A stretch of DNA of 64,000 nt, from contig CAXTBB010000017.1 of NCBI GenBank assembly GCA_964242305.1, forward strand, positions 1-64,000, given 5' to 3'. Shown here one piece after another: positions 55,816 to 63,741 of the stretch. The position numbers were made by a program, and so were the translations under genes. A model generated the notes under the pieces. The model had not been told where the DNA came from. It saw only the letters and a program-made list of their open reading frames with translations, and searched no databases. Positions within the stretch are counted from its first letter, which is position 1. Each line of letters opens with the position of its first letter. Source of the DNA: DATLGB01 sp964242305. Lineage in GTDB: Bacteria; Actinomycetota; Thermoleophilia; Solirubrobacterales; Solirubrobacteraceae.

Positions 55816-56931
55816 TCAGGCGGTGCAGATCCCGGCGGGGAACGCCTCCGAGCCGCGGTTGCCGGCCCAGCGGTTCGCCGTCGTGAAGAACGGCGCGCCG
55901 GGGCGGTCGGGCCGCGCGCCCGCGCTGCCGTCCTGGCAGTCGGGGTTGCCGTTGCCGCGCGCGTCGTTGCGCTCGAGACGGAGGTTGGCCGCGTTGTCGG
56001 CCAGGGCGATGCCGACTTCGCGGTTGCCCGTGATGACGTTGTTGCGCACCAGCCCGCCGTCCTGGAAGCCGATCGTCAGGCCGGTGTCGGCGCCGGAGAT
56101 GCCGGCCACGGGATCGCCGCCGATGCGGTTGCCCTTGATCGTGAGCGCCCCCTTCGCCGCGCCGAGGCCGAGGATGCCGATGCCGGTGATGTCGCGGTTG
56201 GGGTCGGCGTTGCGTTCGCCGAGCTGCGACACGCGGTTGCCGATGATCGTGACCGGAGCGGTGGTCGAGAAGGTGATGCCCTCCTGGCTCGTCCGCCCGA
56301 GCCCGTTGCCGCTGATCACGTTGCCGTCGACCTGACCGCCGCCTCCGTCGATCATCCGCACGCCCGTGTCCTGGAAGCCCACGATGCGGTTGTCGATGAT
56401 CGTCGCCCGGCTGTTGCCGCGCACGAGAACGCTGATCCCCTCCTGCTGCGAGCCGCAGTCAGGCGAGTCCGGGTCGTAGATGAACTGGATGTCGTTCTCG
56501 CCGATGGTGACGCCCTTCGCGCCGGCGTTGACGCCGACCCCCTGGATGGGGAGGTTGGGCGGGCACCCGTCGGAGCTGAAGGGCCCCTCGATCAGGAAGC
56601 GGCGCACCGAGACGCGATCCGCGCCCGAGACGTTCACCACGCCCGTGGCGGCGTTGGGCGGCGGGGCGAGGACCGCGCCATAGGGGTGGTCGGCGACGAG
56701 GCGGACGCCGTCCTTGCCGGCGCCGGTGATCTGGACGTGCTCGCGGTAGAAGCCGTCGCAGACCAGCACCTTCTCGTTCGGCCTGGCGGCGTTGATCCCG
56801 CCCTGCACCGTCGTGTGCGTCGCCCGCGGGCACTGGGCGCCGTCGTCGTCGACGATCTGCAGCGCGAAGGCGGACCCGGTTGCCGTCAGCGTCGCTGCGA
56901 GCGTGAGGATGAGGATGGCGGCTCGTCGCAT
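55816..56931 (-). CDS. Secreted right-handed beta-helix repeat protein
   Basis: A 371-residue protein with a signal peptide (MRRAAILILTLAATLTATGSAFA) and then repeated short strands with Asn/Gly/Ile turns (for example 'TIGENDIQFI', 'TIIDNRIVGFQDTGVRM', 'TIIGNRVSQLG', 'LVRNNVITGNREVGIAL'), the pattern of parallel beta-helix (PbH1/NosD-type) proteins. Four cysteines may form disulfides. It is exported; binding partner or enzyme activity unknown. TATCGT lies 7 nt before the ATG. Confidence 0.85.
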   Translation of the reverse strand: MRRAAILILTLAATLTATGSAFALQIVDDDGAQCPRATHTTVQGGINAARPNEKVLVCDGFYREHVQITGAGKDGVRLVADHPYGAVLAPPPNAATGVVNVSGADRVSVRRFLIEGPFSSDGCPPNLPIQGVGVNAGAKGVTIGENDIQFIYDPDSPDCGSQQEGISVLVRGNSRATIIDNRIVGFQDTGVRMIDGGGGQVDGNVISGNGLGRTSQEGITFSTTAPVTIIGNRVSQLGERNADPNRDITGIGILGLGAAKGALTIKGNRIGGDPVAGISGADTGLTIGFQDGGLVRNNVITGNREVGIALADNAANLRLERNDARGNGNPDCQDGSAGARPDRPGAPFFTTANRWAGNRGSEAFPAGICTA

Positions 56932-56938
56932 CGTTCAG

Positions 56939-56944
56939 ACGATA
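56939..56944 (-). promoter_or_regulatory. -10 box of the beta-helix gene
   Basis: TATCGT on the minus strand is 7 nt from ATG 56931. The same hexamer lies upstream of nucS. Confidence 0.45.
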
Positions 56945-56954
56945 AATGGAGTGA

Positions 56955-57086
56955 TGGGTTCCGATCAAGGGCGAACGGTCACTGACCTCGCCGAGCGCCC
57001 GCGCGGGCACCGTCTTCAGCCCGGCCAAGGCCAAGGTGACCGGCACGCCCTCCTCCGGCGGGGGCAACGAGCAGGTGACGCTGTAG
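56955..57086 (+). pseudogene. 3' remnant of a lost gene
   Basis: After an in-frame TGA, 43 codons run to TAG at 57084-57086 with no usable start codon. Nearly every codon ends in G or C (the exceptions are few, such as GTT, GAA and TCA), as in true genes here, and the peptide (SARAGTVFSPAKAKVTGTP then SSGGGNEQVTL) looks like a natural C-terminus. I read it as the tail of a gene whose 5' part was deleted, perhaps when the neighbouring toxin-antitoxin pair arrived. The parent family is not recognised. Confidence 0.4.
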
Positions 57087-57090
57087 TTGG

Positions 57091-57096
57091 CAAGAT
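57091..57096 (+). promoter_or_regulatory. -10-like box of the antitoxin gene
   Basis: CAAGAT lies 6 nt before ATG 57103. It differs from TANNNT at one base and is the weakest example of the leaderless pattern. Confidence 0.3.
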
Positions 57097-57102
57097 GCGC
57101 GG

Positions 57103-57609
57103 ATGTACCTCGCCGCCGACGCCGGACGCCTCGCCGGGGTCGACGGCGATCGCATCGGCCAGTGGGCGCGGTGGGGGCACATCCGCGCGTCGGTGTCGGA
57201 CGGCGATCCGCACGTGTACTCGTTCGCGGACGTCGCCGACGCGCTCGCGGTGCACCTCCTCGTCGACGCGGGCGTGCACCTGCCCACGATCCGGCGGGCG
57301 GTGGACGCGCTGGGTGGCGAGCACCCGCTGGCCACCGGGCTGCACGTGGTCGACGGGCGGCTGGCGGTGGAGAGCGCGGACGGCCTGAAGGACGTCTTCA
57401 CGGAGCAGCGCGTGCTGCCCTTGAACGGCCGCCTCGACGCCGACGCGATGCTGCGCGCGGGCGGCTGGCCGTCGCTGATGACCGGCGTGCCGGTCGACGT
57501 CGACCCGGCACGCGCGGCCGGGCGCCCGTGCGTGCGCGGGACACGCCGACCGGTGCAGGACGCCCTCGACGACCCCGATCTGCAGCGGTGGTGGGCGTGC
57601 GGCGGCTGA
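57103..57609 (+). CDS. VapB45-like antitoxin (MerR-type HTH plus DUF433)
   Basis: A 168-residue protein. Residues 1-70 resemble a MerR-type helix-turn-helix (MYLAADAGRLAGVDGDRIGQWARWG). The C-terminal part has 'GVPVDVDPARAAGRPCVRGTRRPVQDAL', the DUF433 signature (I-x-DP...GRPCVRGTR). This combination is the antitoxin of the VapBC45-like modules. It overlaps the toxin gene by 13 nt and probably represses its own promoter. Confidence 0.75.
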   Translation: MYLAADAGRLAGVDGDRIGQWARWGHIRASVSDGDPHVYSFADVADALAVHLLVDAGVHLPTIRRAVDALGGEHPLATGLHVVDGRLAVESADGLKDVFTEQRVLPLNGRLDADAMLRAGGWPSLMTGVPVDVDPARAAGRPCVRGTRRPVQDALDDPDLQRWWACGG

Positions 57610-57854
57610 TTCTCGACGCCGGGCTCCCGGAGGACCTCGCCGCGGAGTTGCGCGCCCGCGGCCGCGACGCCGTCACCGTGGCCGAGCTCGGCCTCGACGG
57701 CGCCACCGACGCCGAGGTCCTCGCCGCCGACGGGGTGCTCGTCACCACCGTCCCCATCCCCGGCGCCGTCGTCGTCTCCGGCAACGTCCGCGAGGCGGTC
57801 CACCGCCACGCTCACGAGTTCGCCGCTCGGCGCCGCCGCCGCTTCGTAGGGTGA
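57597..57854 (+). CDS. VapC45-like PIN-domain toxin (DUF5615 type)
   Basis: An 85-residue protein beginning 'VRRLILDAGLPEDLAAELRARGRDAVTVAELGLDGATDAEVL', the first acidic strand and helix of a Mut7-C/DUF5615 PIN-like nuclease. It continues with 'GVLVTTVPIPGAVVV' and 'NVREAVHRHAHEF'. Such toxins cleave RNA. Three in-frame GTG codons (57588, 57591, 57597) are possible starts. It is shorter than typical relatives (about 100-115), so it may be partly degraded. Confidence 0.65.
   Translation: MRRLILDAGLPEDLAAELRARGRDAVTVAELGLDGATDAEVLAADGVLVTTVPIPGAVVVSGNVREAVHRHAHEFAARRRRRFVG
57847..57852 (+). promoter_or_regulatory. -10 box of the ABC-2 exporter inside the toxin gene
   Basis: TAGGGT lies at the end of the toxin coding region, 7 nt before ATG 57860. 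It would let the exporter be transcribed independently of the toxin-antitoxin pair. Confidence 0.45.
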
Positions 57855-57859
57855 GTCGG

Positions 57860-58750
57860 ATGCATCCGATCGAGGTTCGCGGCGCGGTCAAGCGCTACGG
57901 GTCGATCACGGCGGTGAACGGCCTCGACATCACCGTCCCGGAGGGGACGTGCGTCGGCCTGCTCGGTCCCAACGGCGCCGGGAAGTCGACGACGATGCGG
58001 ATGCTGACCGCGCAGAGCGTCGCCGACGAGGGCACGATCCACGTGCTCGGCCACGAGCTGCCGGGGGACGCGAAGGCGGCACGGGTCAAGATGGGTGTCG
58101 TCCCGCAGCTGGACAACCTCGACATCGCGCTGACCTGCGAGCAGACGCTGCTGATCTTCACGCACCTCTACCGCGTGCCCCGCAAGGACCGGCCGGCGGC
58201 GATCGAGAGGGCGCTTGGCATCGCCAACCTCAAGGACCGCCGCGACACGCGGGTGGACAAGCTGAGCGGCGGCATGCGCCGGCGGCTGCTGATCGCCCGC
58301 GCCCTCGTGCACCGCCCGCAGCTCGTCCTGCTCGACGAGCCGACGGTCGGCCTCGATCCGCAGGTCCGCCAGGAGCTGTGGGGGCTGATCGACAACCTGC
58401 GCGCGGAGGGGACCGCGGTCCTGATGTCGACGCACTACATCGAGGAGGCCGAGCGCCTCGCCGACACGGTGCTGATCATGGCCTCGGGAGCGAACGTCGC
58501 CGAGGGACGTCCGTCCGACCTCGTCCGCGACCACGTGGGCCGCCAGGTCACGGAGGTCTACGGGCCGCAGGCCGAGCTCGCGCGCGTCGAATCCGACGTC
58601 CAGGCCGGCGGCTACAAGACGCGGCGGACCGGCACGTCGATCGCGGTGCTGGGCACGGAGGCCGCCAACGGGGACGTGCCCGCGGGCCACGACCGCGCCG
58701 CCACGCTCGAGGACGTCTTCGTCCTGCTCACGGGGGAGACGGTGGCTTGA
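57860..58750 (+). CDS. ABC-2 exporter ATPase (NodI/DrrA-like)
   Basis: A 296-residue ATPase with Walker A GPNGAGKST, Q-loop VVPQLDNLD, signature LSGGMRRRLLIARAL, Walker B LVLLDEPTVGLDPQ and H-loop STHYI, ending in a short C-terminal domain of the drug-exporter (NodI/DrrA) kind. ATG 57860 is supported by the TAGGGT box; GTG 57851 overlaps the toxin stop and is the alternative. It pairs with the permease that follows. Confidence 0.92.
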   Translation: MHPIEVRGAVKRYGSITAVNGLDITVPEGTCVGLLGPNGAGKSTTMRMLTAQSVADEGTIHVLGHELPGDAKAARVKMGVVPQLDNLDIALTCEQTLLIFTHLYRVPRKDRPAAIERALGIANLKDRRDTRVDKLSGGMRRRLLIARALVHRPQLVLLDEPTVGLDPQVRQELWGLIDNLRAEGTAVLMSTHYIEEAERLADTVLIMASGANVAEGRPSDLVRDHVGRQVTEVYGPQAELARVESDVQAGGYKTRRTGTSIAVLGTEAANGDVPAGHDRAATLEDVFVLLTGETVA

Positions 58751-59562
58751 GCGCATACCGACACGAGCCCCCTTCGCTGCCTGACGGTGTCGGTATGCGT
58801 AGCAAGGTCGAGTGGTCCAGCGTGCGCGGCGTGCTCGTCCGCGAGGTCATCAACTTCCAGTCCATGTGGCGATCGTCGACGTTCTCGGCGGTCATGCAGC
58901 CGGTCGTCTACCTGCTCGCGTTCGGCTTCGGGTTCGGCTCGCTGGTCGACCGCGTGGAGGGCCTCGACTACCTCGACTACGTCGCGCTGGGGACGGTCTC
59001 CACCGCGGTGCTGTTCGCGTCCGTCTTCAACGGGATCTTCGGGACGATCATCAAGTGGAAGTACCAGCGCACCTACGACGCGCTGCTGGCCGCGCCGGTG
59101 ACCGTGCCGGAGATCGTGACGGCGGAGTCGATCTGGATCGCCGTGCGCGCCGGCGTCTACGGCTGCGCGCCCCTGCTGATCGGCTTCCTGTTCGGCCTCG
59201 ACCCCGCGTGGGGCATGCTGCTCGTCCCGTTCATCGGGATCCTGACTGGGTTCGGCTTCGCAGCGGCCGGGATGCTGATCGCCGCGATCGTCGAGTCCTT
59301 CGAGAACACCAGCTACGTGCAATCGCTGGTGATCACGCCGATGTTCCTGCTGGCCGGCTCCTTCTTCCCCCTGGACCAGCTCCCCAACTGGGCCATCGGC
59401 GTCTCCCAGATCAATCCGCTCTACCACTGCGTGCAGCTGGTCAAGCACGCGGCGCTCGGCTTCGGCGTCTACGACCTCGGCCACGTCGGCGCGCTGATCC
59501 TCTTCGCCATCCTCATGTGGTGGCTGGCCGTGTGGCGTCTGCGCGCGCGACTCATCGACTGA
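58747..59562 (+). CDS. ABC-2 exporter permease (NodJ/DrrB-like)
   Basis: A permease of 255-271 residues with six membrane segments; 'QPVVYLLAFGFGFGSLV', 'VFNGIFGTIIKWKYQRTYDALLAAPVT' and 'PMFLLAGSFFPLDQLPNWAIGVSQINPLYHCVQLVKHAALG' are hallmarks of the NodJ/ABC-2 family. TTG 58747 overlaps the ATPase stop (TTGA), as at two other junctions here, and follows GGGGGAG; ATG 58795 is the alternative start, and it lies inside the right arm of a long inverted repeat. Confidence 0.88.
   Translation: MSAYRHEPPSLPDGVGMRSKVEWSSVRGVLVREVINFQSMWRSSTFSAVMQPVVYLLAFGFGFGSLVDRVEGLDYLDYVALGTVSTAVLFASVFNGIFGTIIKWKYQRTYDALLAAPVTVPEIVTAESIWIAVRAGVYGCAPLLIGFLFGLDPAWGMLLVPFIGILTGFGFAAAGMLIAAIVESFENTSYVQSLVITPMFLLAGSFFPLDQLPNWAIGVSQINPLYHCVQLVKHAALGFGVYDLGHVGALILFAILMWWLAVWRLRARLID
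58752..58799. repeat. Inverted repeat with 13-bp arms at the permease start
   Basis: CGCATACCGACAC (58752-58764) and GTGTCGGTATGCG (58787-58799) are exact complements separated by 22 nt. In RNA the stem would enclose the ATG at 58795. It may limit permease translation or be a palindromic repeat element. Confidence 0.7.
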
Positions 59563-59569
59563 CCCGGTC

Positions 59570-59575
59570 TAAACT
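59570..59575 (+). promoter_or_regulatory. -10 box of the J-domain/TPR gene
   Basis: TAAACT lies 8 nt before GTG 59584, with GGGAGG in between. Transcript leader would be at most a few bases. Confidence 0.45.
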
Positions 59576-59583
59576 GGGAGGTT

Positions 59584-60828
59584 GTGGCGCCTCCGGTCTT
59601 CGACGTCGAACAAGCGGTCCTGCTCCTCGAGCTCGACCCCCCGTTCGGCAAGCGCGAGGTGCAGCTGGCGCGGCGCCGGATGGCCAAGGTCTGGCACCCC
59701 GACATCGCCCCGCCGGGCAAGCAGTTCCAGCACGAGCGCCACCTGAAGGTCATCAACGAGGCGGCCGACACGCTCGAGCGCCTGGCCGAGCAGTCGCGCG
59801 GCGGCAAGGTCACCAAGAACGCCGTCAAGGTGAGCGCGACCGCCGCAAAGAAGGCCCGCGAGGAGGCCGGGCGGCGCAACTACGAGGAGGAGCAGCGCCA
59901 GCGCGCCGCCGCCGCCGAGGAGCAGCGCCACGACCCGTTCGGCTCGCGCATGCCCGACCACTCGGTCGTGCACCGCTACGCGCGCTGCCTGTCCTACCCC
60001 GAGTGGGGCGTGGGGACCGTCAACGGCATCTACTTCACGGGCGACGGCGACCTCATGCAGCAGTGGGCACGCGTGTCCTTCCACGTCGGCATCCGCACGG
60101 TCCCGGCCGGCTCGCTGTACTTCGTCGACTTCTCCAAGCCCGACCCGAGCGCCGACCGGGTCGAGCGCTTCATGACGGCCGCCAAGCACGCGCTCGCCGA
60201 GGGGGACTTCAAGCTCGCCGCCAAGCGGCTCGTCTTCGCGCGGGACGCCGAGCCGCGCAACGCGCAGGTGCTGCGCCTGATGACGACCGCGTTCTGGCAG
60301 GCGGGCGACTACTCCGCCGCCGCGCGCTGCGTCCGCGACTGGGCCCGCAACGAGCCCGACCGCCCGGCGCCGTGGCGGACCGCGGCGCGCATCTACGAGG
60401 ACATGGGGTCGCTGAGCCAGGCCGTCGACGCCGCCGAGCGCGAGACGCGGGCCGCGCCCCGCGACGCCACCGCGTGGGAGCGCCTCGGCCGGCTGCGCAT
60501 GCGCCGCTTCGACCGCCCCGGTGCCCGCGACGCGCTCGAGCACGCTCGCGCCCTGCACCCGTCGGTCGAGGGCCTGCTCGACCTGGCCACCATCGCCCAT
60601 CTGGCCGGAGACGTCGGAGCGGAGGTCTCCGCCTGCGAGCAGGCGACGGAGGTCGGGCCGGACGACGCGCGGGCCTGGTCGCGCTACGCGCACGCCCTCG
60701 CGCGCACCGACCGCACGCAGGACTGCCTGGCCGCCTGCGACCGGGCGCTCGCCCTCGGCGACGACCCCGAGGTGCGCGCGCTCGCGGAGTCCGTCCGCGC
60801 CCGCACCCCGCGCGAACTCGTGGCGTGA
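59584..60828 (+). CDS. J-domain-like protein with DUF3553-like insert and TPR repeats
   Basis: A 414-residue cytoplasmic protein. The N-terminus folds like a J domain with the diagnostic HPD at residues 38-40 (RRRMAKVWHPDIAPP). A charged Lys/Glu/Arg-rich coiled region follows (about residues 75-120). A segment at about 135-190 ('YPEWGVGTVNGIYF', 'ARVSFHVGIRTVPAGSLYF') resembles DUF3553. The C-terminal half is about six TPR-like helix pairs (AAKHALAEGDFKLAAKRLVFARDAEP and similar). The HPD loop would stimulate an Hsp70 (DnaK). The combination is unusual. Confidence 0.78.
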   Translation: MAPPVFDVEQAVLLLELDPPFGKREVQLARRRMAKVWHPDIAPPGKQFQHERHLKVINEAADTLERLAEQSRGGKVTKNAVKVSATAAKKAREEAGRRNYEEEQRQRAAAAEEQRHDPFGSRMPDHSVVHRYARCLSYPEWGVGTVNGIYFTGDGDLMQQWARVSFHVGIRTVPAGSLYFVDFSKPDPSADRVERFMTAAKHALAEGDFKLAAKRLVFARDAEPRNAQVLRLMTTAFWQAGDYSAAARCVRDWARNEPDRPAPWRTAARIYEDMGSLSQAVDAAERETRAAPRDATAWERLGRLRMRRFDRPGARDALEHARALHPSVEGLLDLATIAHLAGDVGAEVSACEQATEVGPDDARAWSRYAHALARTDRTQDCLAACDRALALGDDPEVRALAESVRARTPRELVA

Positions 60829-61685
60829 CGGTCACGGTCGTCGGCGCGGGCATGGCGGGGGCGGCGTGCGCCGCGGCCCTGCGGGCGGGCGGGGAGGACG
60901 TCCGGGTGGTGGATCGCGGCCGCGCCCCCGGCGGGCGGATGGCGTCCCCGGAGCTGCACGGCCGGCGGGTCGACCTCGGCGCGGGCTACTTCACCGTCCG
61001 CGACGACGGCTTCCGGTCGGTGGTGGACGGCTGGGCGGCCGCCGGGCTCGCCCGCGAGTGGACGGATCGCTTCGACGGCCAGTCGTCGGCCGGACCGATG
61101 CGCTGGGCGGCGCCCGGCGGCCTGCGCTCGCTGGTGCGCGCGCTGCTCGACGGCATCGAGGTGGAGACGGCCGAGCTGACCGAGCTGCCCAACGGTCCCG
61201 TCGTCCTGGCCATGCCCGACCCCCAGGCCGCGCGGCTGGTCGACGTGCCCGACGCCGTCGCCTTCGAGCCTGTCATCGCGGTCGCCGCCGGCTTCGCCGA
61301 GCGCACCTGGTCCTTCGCGCACGCCGCCTTCGTCAACGACGCTCCCGACGTCACCTTCGTCGCCGACGACGGCGACCGCCGCGGCGACGGCGCCCCCGTG
61401 CTCGTCGCCCACACCAGCCCCGACCGCGCTCGCCGTCACCTCGACGCACCGGACGGGGCGATCGCCCCCGTCCTCGCGGCCCTCGACCTGCCCGAGCCGG
61501 TGTGGACCCACGCCCACCGCTGGACGTTCGCCAAGCCCGCCGGCCAGCACAACGCGCCCTACGGCCTGCTCGACGGCCGCGTCGGCCTGGCCGGCGACCA
61601 GTGGTGCCCCGACGGCTCGCCGCGCGTCGAGTCCGCGTGGCTGTCGGGCACCCGGCTGGCCGCCGCCCTGCTCGCGCGTCCCTGA
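60825..61685 (+). CDS. Renalase-like FAD-dependent oxidoreductase
   Basis: A 286-residue flavoprotein. The N-terminus VTVVGAGMAGAACAAALRAGG and 'VVDRGRAPGGRMAS' and the 'VDLGAGYFTVRD' motif match the bacterial renalase-like group, which oxidises isomeric forms of NAD(P)H. The C-terminal 'VGLAGDQWCPDGSPRVESAWLSGTRLAAAL' closes the FAD site. GTG 60825 overlaps the stop of the J-domain gene (GTGA), so the two are co-translated. Confidence 0.82.
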   Translation: MTVTVVGAGMAGAACAAALRAGGEDVRVVDRGRAPGGRMASPELHGRRVDLGAGYFTVRDDGFRSVVDGWAAAGLAREWTDRFDGQSSAGPMRWAAPGGLRSLVRALLDGIEVETAELTELPNGPVVLAMPDPQAARLVDVPDAVAFEPVIAVAAGFAERTWSFAHAAFVNDAPDVTFVADDGDRRGDGAPVLVAHTSPDRARRHLDAPDGAIAPVLAALDLPEPVWTHAHRWTFAKPAGQHNAPYGLLDGRVGLAGDQWCPDGSPRVESAWLSGTRLAAALLARP

Positions 61686-61729
61686 CCCCCCGGGCGGGTA
61701 GCACTCCTCCCACACCGAAAGGAGAGGTC

Positions 61730-61996
61730 ATGTCCGAGGATCCAGGCGACAAGGGCGAGTGGGCGGGAATCGCTGACGAGGGGGTCGTCCCCGACGAGCT
61801 GGGTGCGGACGCGTCCGGGGCCGCCGTGCTCGGGGAGACCACCGGGTCCGACGAGCCGGCTACGGACACCGGCATCGACCTGTCCGCGGGCGACGCCGCC
61901 GACGCGACCACCGACGGCGGGCCGGACGTGACTGACGGCGCCGAGCCCGATCTGCGCGACGCCGGTGCTGGCGCGCACCGGGAGGCCGCGAAGTAG
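61730..61996 (+). CDS. Small acidic protein of unknown function
   Basis: An 88-residue, Asp/Glu/Ala/Gly-rich protein with no hydrophobic segment, probably disordered. It has the clearest Shine-Dalgarno of the region (AAAGGAGAGG) before the ATG at 61730. Its frame shows high G/C in third codon positions, supporting real coding. I do not recognise a family. Confidence 0.6.
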   Translation: MSEDPGDKGEWAGIADEGVVPDELGADASGAAVLGETTGSDEPATDTGIDLSAGDAADATTDGGPDVTDGAEPDLRDAGAGAHREAAK

Positions 61997-62018
61997 CCAC
62001 GGCGTCCGGGACCAGGAT

Positions 62019-62024
62019 TATCGT
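62019..62024 (+). promoter_or_regulatory. -10 box of nucS
   Basis: TATCGT lies 10 nt before ATG 62035. It is the same hexamer as upstream of the beta-helix gene. Confidence 0.4.
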
Positions 62025-62034
62025 TCGGACCCGA

Positions 62035-62703
62035 ATGCGCCTCGTCGTCGCCCGTTGCACGGTCACCTACTCCGGCCGCCTGGACGCCTATCTGCCCGAA
62101 GCGGTGCGGCTGCTGATGTTCAAGGCCGACGGCTCCGTGCTCGTCCACTGCGACGGTGGCGGCTACAAGCCGCTGAACTGGATGACCGCGCCGACGGCGA
62201 TCGAGCAGGACGGCGACGTCATCACCGTCCGCAAGGTCAAGGGCGAGGACCAGCTGACGATCGCGCTCGGTGAGGTGATGAGCGACCTGACCGTCGAGTG
62301 CGACGCCGTCTCCGGCCTCGAGAAGGACGGCGTCGAGACGCACCTGCAGGAGCTGCTCGCCGACCAGCCCGGATGGTGCGGCGAGGGCTTCCGGCTCGTC
62401 CGCCGGGAGTGGCCGACGGACATCGGCCCGGTCGACCTCATGTGCCGCGACGAAGACGACGGCTGGATCGCCGTCGAGATCAAGCGCGTCGGGACGATCG
62501 ACGCGGTGGAGCAGCTGTCGCGTTACCTGGAGCGCATCAGCCGCGACCCCGCGACGGCCGACTGCCGCGGCGTGCTCGCCGCCCAATCGGTCAAGCCGCA
62601 GGCGCGCGTGCTCGCGGAGGCCCGGGGCATCGCCTGGGTCGAGGTCGACCTCGCGGTCCTGCGCGGCGAGCGCGAGCCGGACCTCACGCTCTTCGCCGCC
62701 TAA
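62035..62703 (+). CDS. nucS: Mismatch-specific endonuclease NucS/EndoMS
   Basis: A 222-residue NucS. The N-terminal DNA-binding domain starts 'MRLVVARCTVTYSGRLDAYLP', and the C-terminal PD-(D/E)xK nuclease has 'GPVDLMCRDEDDGWIAVEIKR' with Asp134, Glu148 and Lys150. The extreme C-terminus 'DLTLFAA' is the sliding-clamp binding motif. In actinobacteria NucS replaces MutS/MutL in mismatch repair by cutting both strands at mispairs. Its TAA overlaps the convergent gene by 4 nt. Confidence 0.95.
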   Translation: MRLVVARCTVTYSGRLDAYLPEAVRLLMFKADGSVLVHCDGGGYKPLNWMTAPTAIEQDGDVITVRKVKGEDQLTIALGEVMSDLTVECDAVSGLEKDGVETHLQELLADQPGWCGEGFRLVRREWPTDIGPVDLMCRDEDDGWIAVEIKRVGTIDAVEQLSRYLERISRDPATADCRGVLAAQSVKPQARVLAEARGIAWVEVDLAVLRGEREPDLTLFAA

Positions 62704-62894
62704 GTCGTCTCGCGCGGCGCGTCGCGGCCGGGGAGGACGCCGTGCCCGGTCGCCTCGGCGCCGGTGAAGACCGCCATCGCCAGCGCGACGATGACCATCA
62801 CGAACATGCCCTTGACCAGGAAGAGGATGGTCAGGAGCGCGAAGAGGACGGCGAGCGCCACCCAGAAGCCCTGCGGAATGCGGACGTTGGCCAT
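62700..62894 (-). CDS. Small membrane protein
   Basis: A 64-residue protein with one long or two short hydrophobic segments (FWVALAVLFALLTILFLVKGMFVMVIVALAMAVF region, about residues 10-44) and a polar C-terminal tail. TACACC lies 7 nt before the ATG at 62894. Function unknown. Confidence 0.6.
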   Translation of the reverse strand: MANVRIPQGFWVALAVLFALLTILFLVKGMFVMVIVALAMAVFTGAEATGHGVLPGRDAPRETT

Positions 62895-62916
62895 GCCTCG
62901 GGGTGTACCCGCCGTT

Positions 62917-62922
62917 TAGAGT
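62917..62922 (+). promoter_or_regulatory. -10 box of the enoyl-CoA hydratase gene
   Basis: TAGAGT lies 7 nt before ATG 62930 and fits the leaderless pattern. Confidence 0.45.
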
Positions 62923-62929
62923 GCGAACC

Positions 62930-63697
62930 ATGAGCGACGAGCCAGTTCAGGTCGACGTCGAAGACGGCGTCCTCACCATCACCATCAACCGGCCGGAGGC
63001 CCGCAACGCGGTCAACGGGAAGGTGGCCGAGTCGATCGCCGCGGCGCTTGACCGCCTGGACGCCGAGGACGAGCTGCGAATCGGGATCATCACGGGCGCG
63101 GGCGGGACGTTCTGCGCCGGCATGGACCTGAAGGCGTTTGTGACCGGCGAGCGGCCGTGGGCGGGCGACCGCGGCTTCGCGGGCATCGCGCAGCGCGCCG
63201 CGGAGAAGCCGCTGATCGCCGCCGTGGAGGGCTACGCGCTGGCCGGCGGCTTCGAGATCGCGCTCTCCTGCGACCTGATCGTGGCGGCGCGGGACGCGCG
63301 CTTCGGCATCCCCGAGGTCAAGCGCGGCCTGGTGGCGGCAGCCGGCGGGCTGTTCCGCCTCCCGCAGCGCATCCCCTACCACCTGGCCATGGAGCTGGCG
63401 CTGACCGGCGATCCGATCGGCGCCGAGCGGGCCGCCGAGATCGGCATCGTCAACCGGCTGGTCGAGACGGGTGCCGCCCTGGAGGGTGCGAACGAGCTGG
63501 CCGCGCAGATCGTCCGCAACGCGCCGCTCGCGCTGGCCGCGTCCAAGGCGGTCGTCCAGCGCGCGCGCGAGTGGACGGAGGCCGAGGCGTGGGACAAGCA
63601 GGGCCAGATCGCCGGCGGCGTGTTCGGCTCGGCGGACGCGCAGGAGGGCGCCAAGGCGTTCGCCGAGAAGCGCGAGCCCAACTGGCAGGGCCGCTGA
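62930..63697 (+). CDS. Enoyl-CoA hydratase/isomerase
   Basis: A 255-residue crotonase. 'ITGAGGTFCAGMDLKAF' and 'AVEGYALAGGFEIALSCDLIVAA' form the oxyanion hole and CoA site; 'FGIPEVKRGLVAAAGGLFRLPQRI' contains the first position of the catalytic glutamates (PEV), while the residue equivalent to the second is Ala-rich, so isomerase or other crotonase chemistry cannot be excluded. ATG 62930 is preferred over an in-frame GTG at 62903 because of the -10 box between them. Confidence 0.9.
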   Translation: MSDEPVQVDVEDGVLTITINRPEARNAVNGKVAESIAAALDRLDAEDELRIGIITGAGGTFCAGMDLKAFVTGERPWAGDRGFAGIAQRAAEKPLIAAVEGYALAGGFEIALSCDLIVAARDARFGIPEVKRGLVAAAGGLFRLPQRIPYHLAMELALTGDPIGAERAAEIGIVNRLVETGAALEGANELAAQIVRNAPLALAASKAVVQRAREWTEAEAWDKQGQIAGGVFGSADAQEGAKAFAEKREPNWQGR

Positions 63698-63704
63698 CAC
63701 TGCA

Positions 63705-63735
63705 CCGGGGGCGCGGCGGATGGCCGCGCCCCCGG
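63705..63735. terminator. Bidirectional hairpin terminator
   Basis: CCGGGGGCGCGGC (63705-63717) and GCCGCGCCCCCGG (63723-63735) pair perfectly over 13 bp with a 5-nt loop. It lies between two convergent genes and has no long T-tract on either side. It is the strongest terminator-like hairpin in the window. Confidence 0.75.
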
Positions 63736-63741
63736 ATCCTG

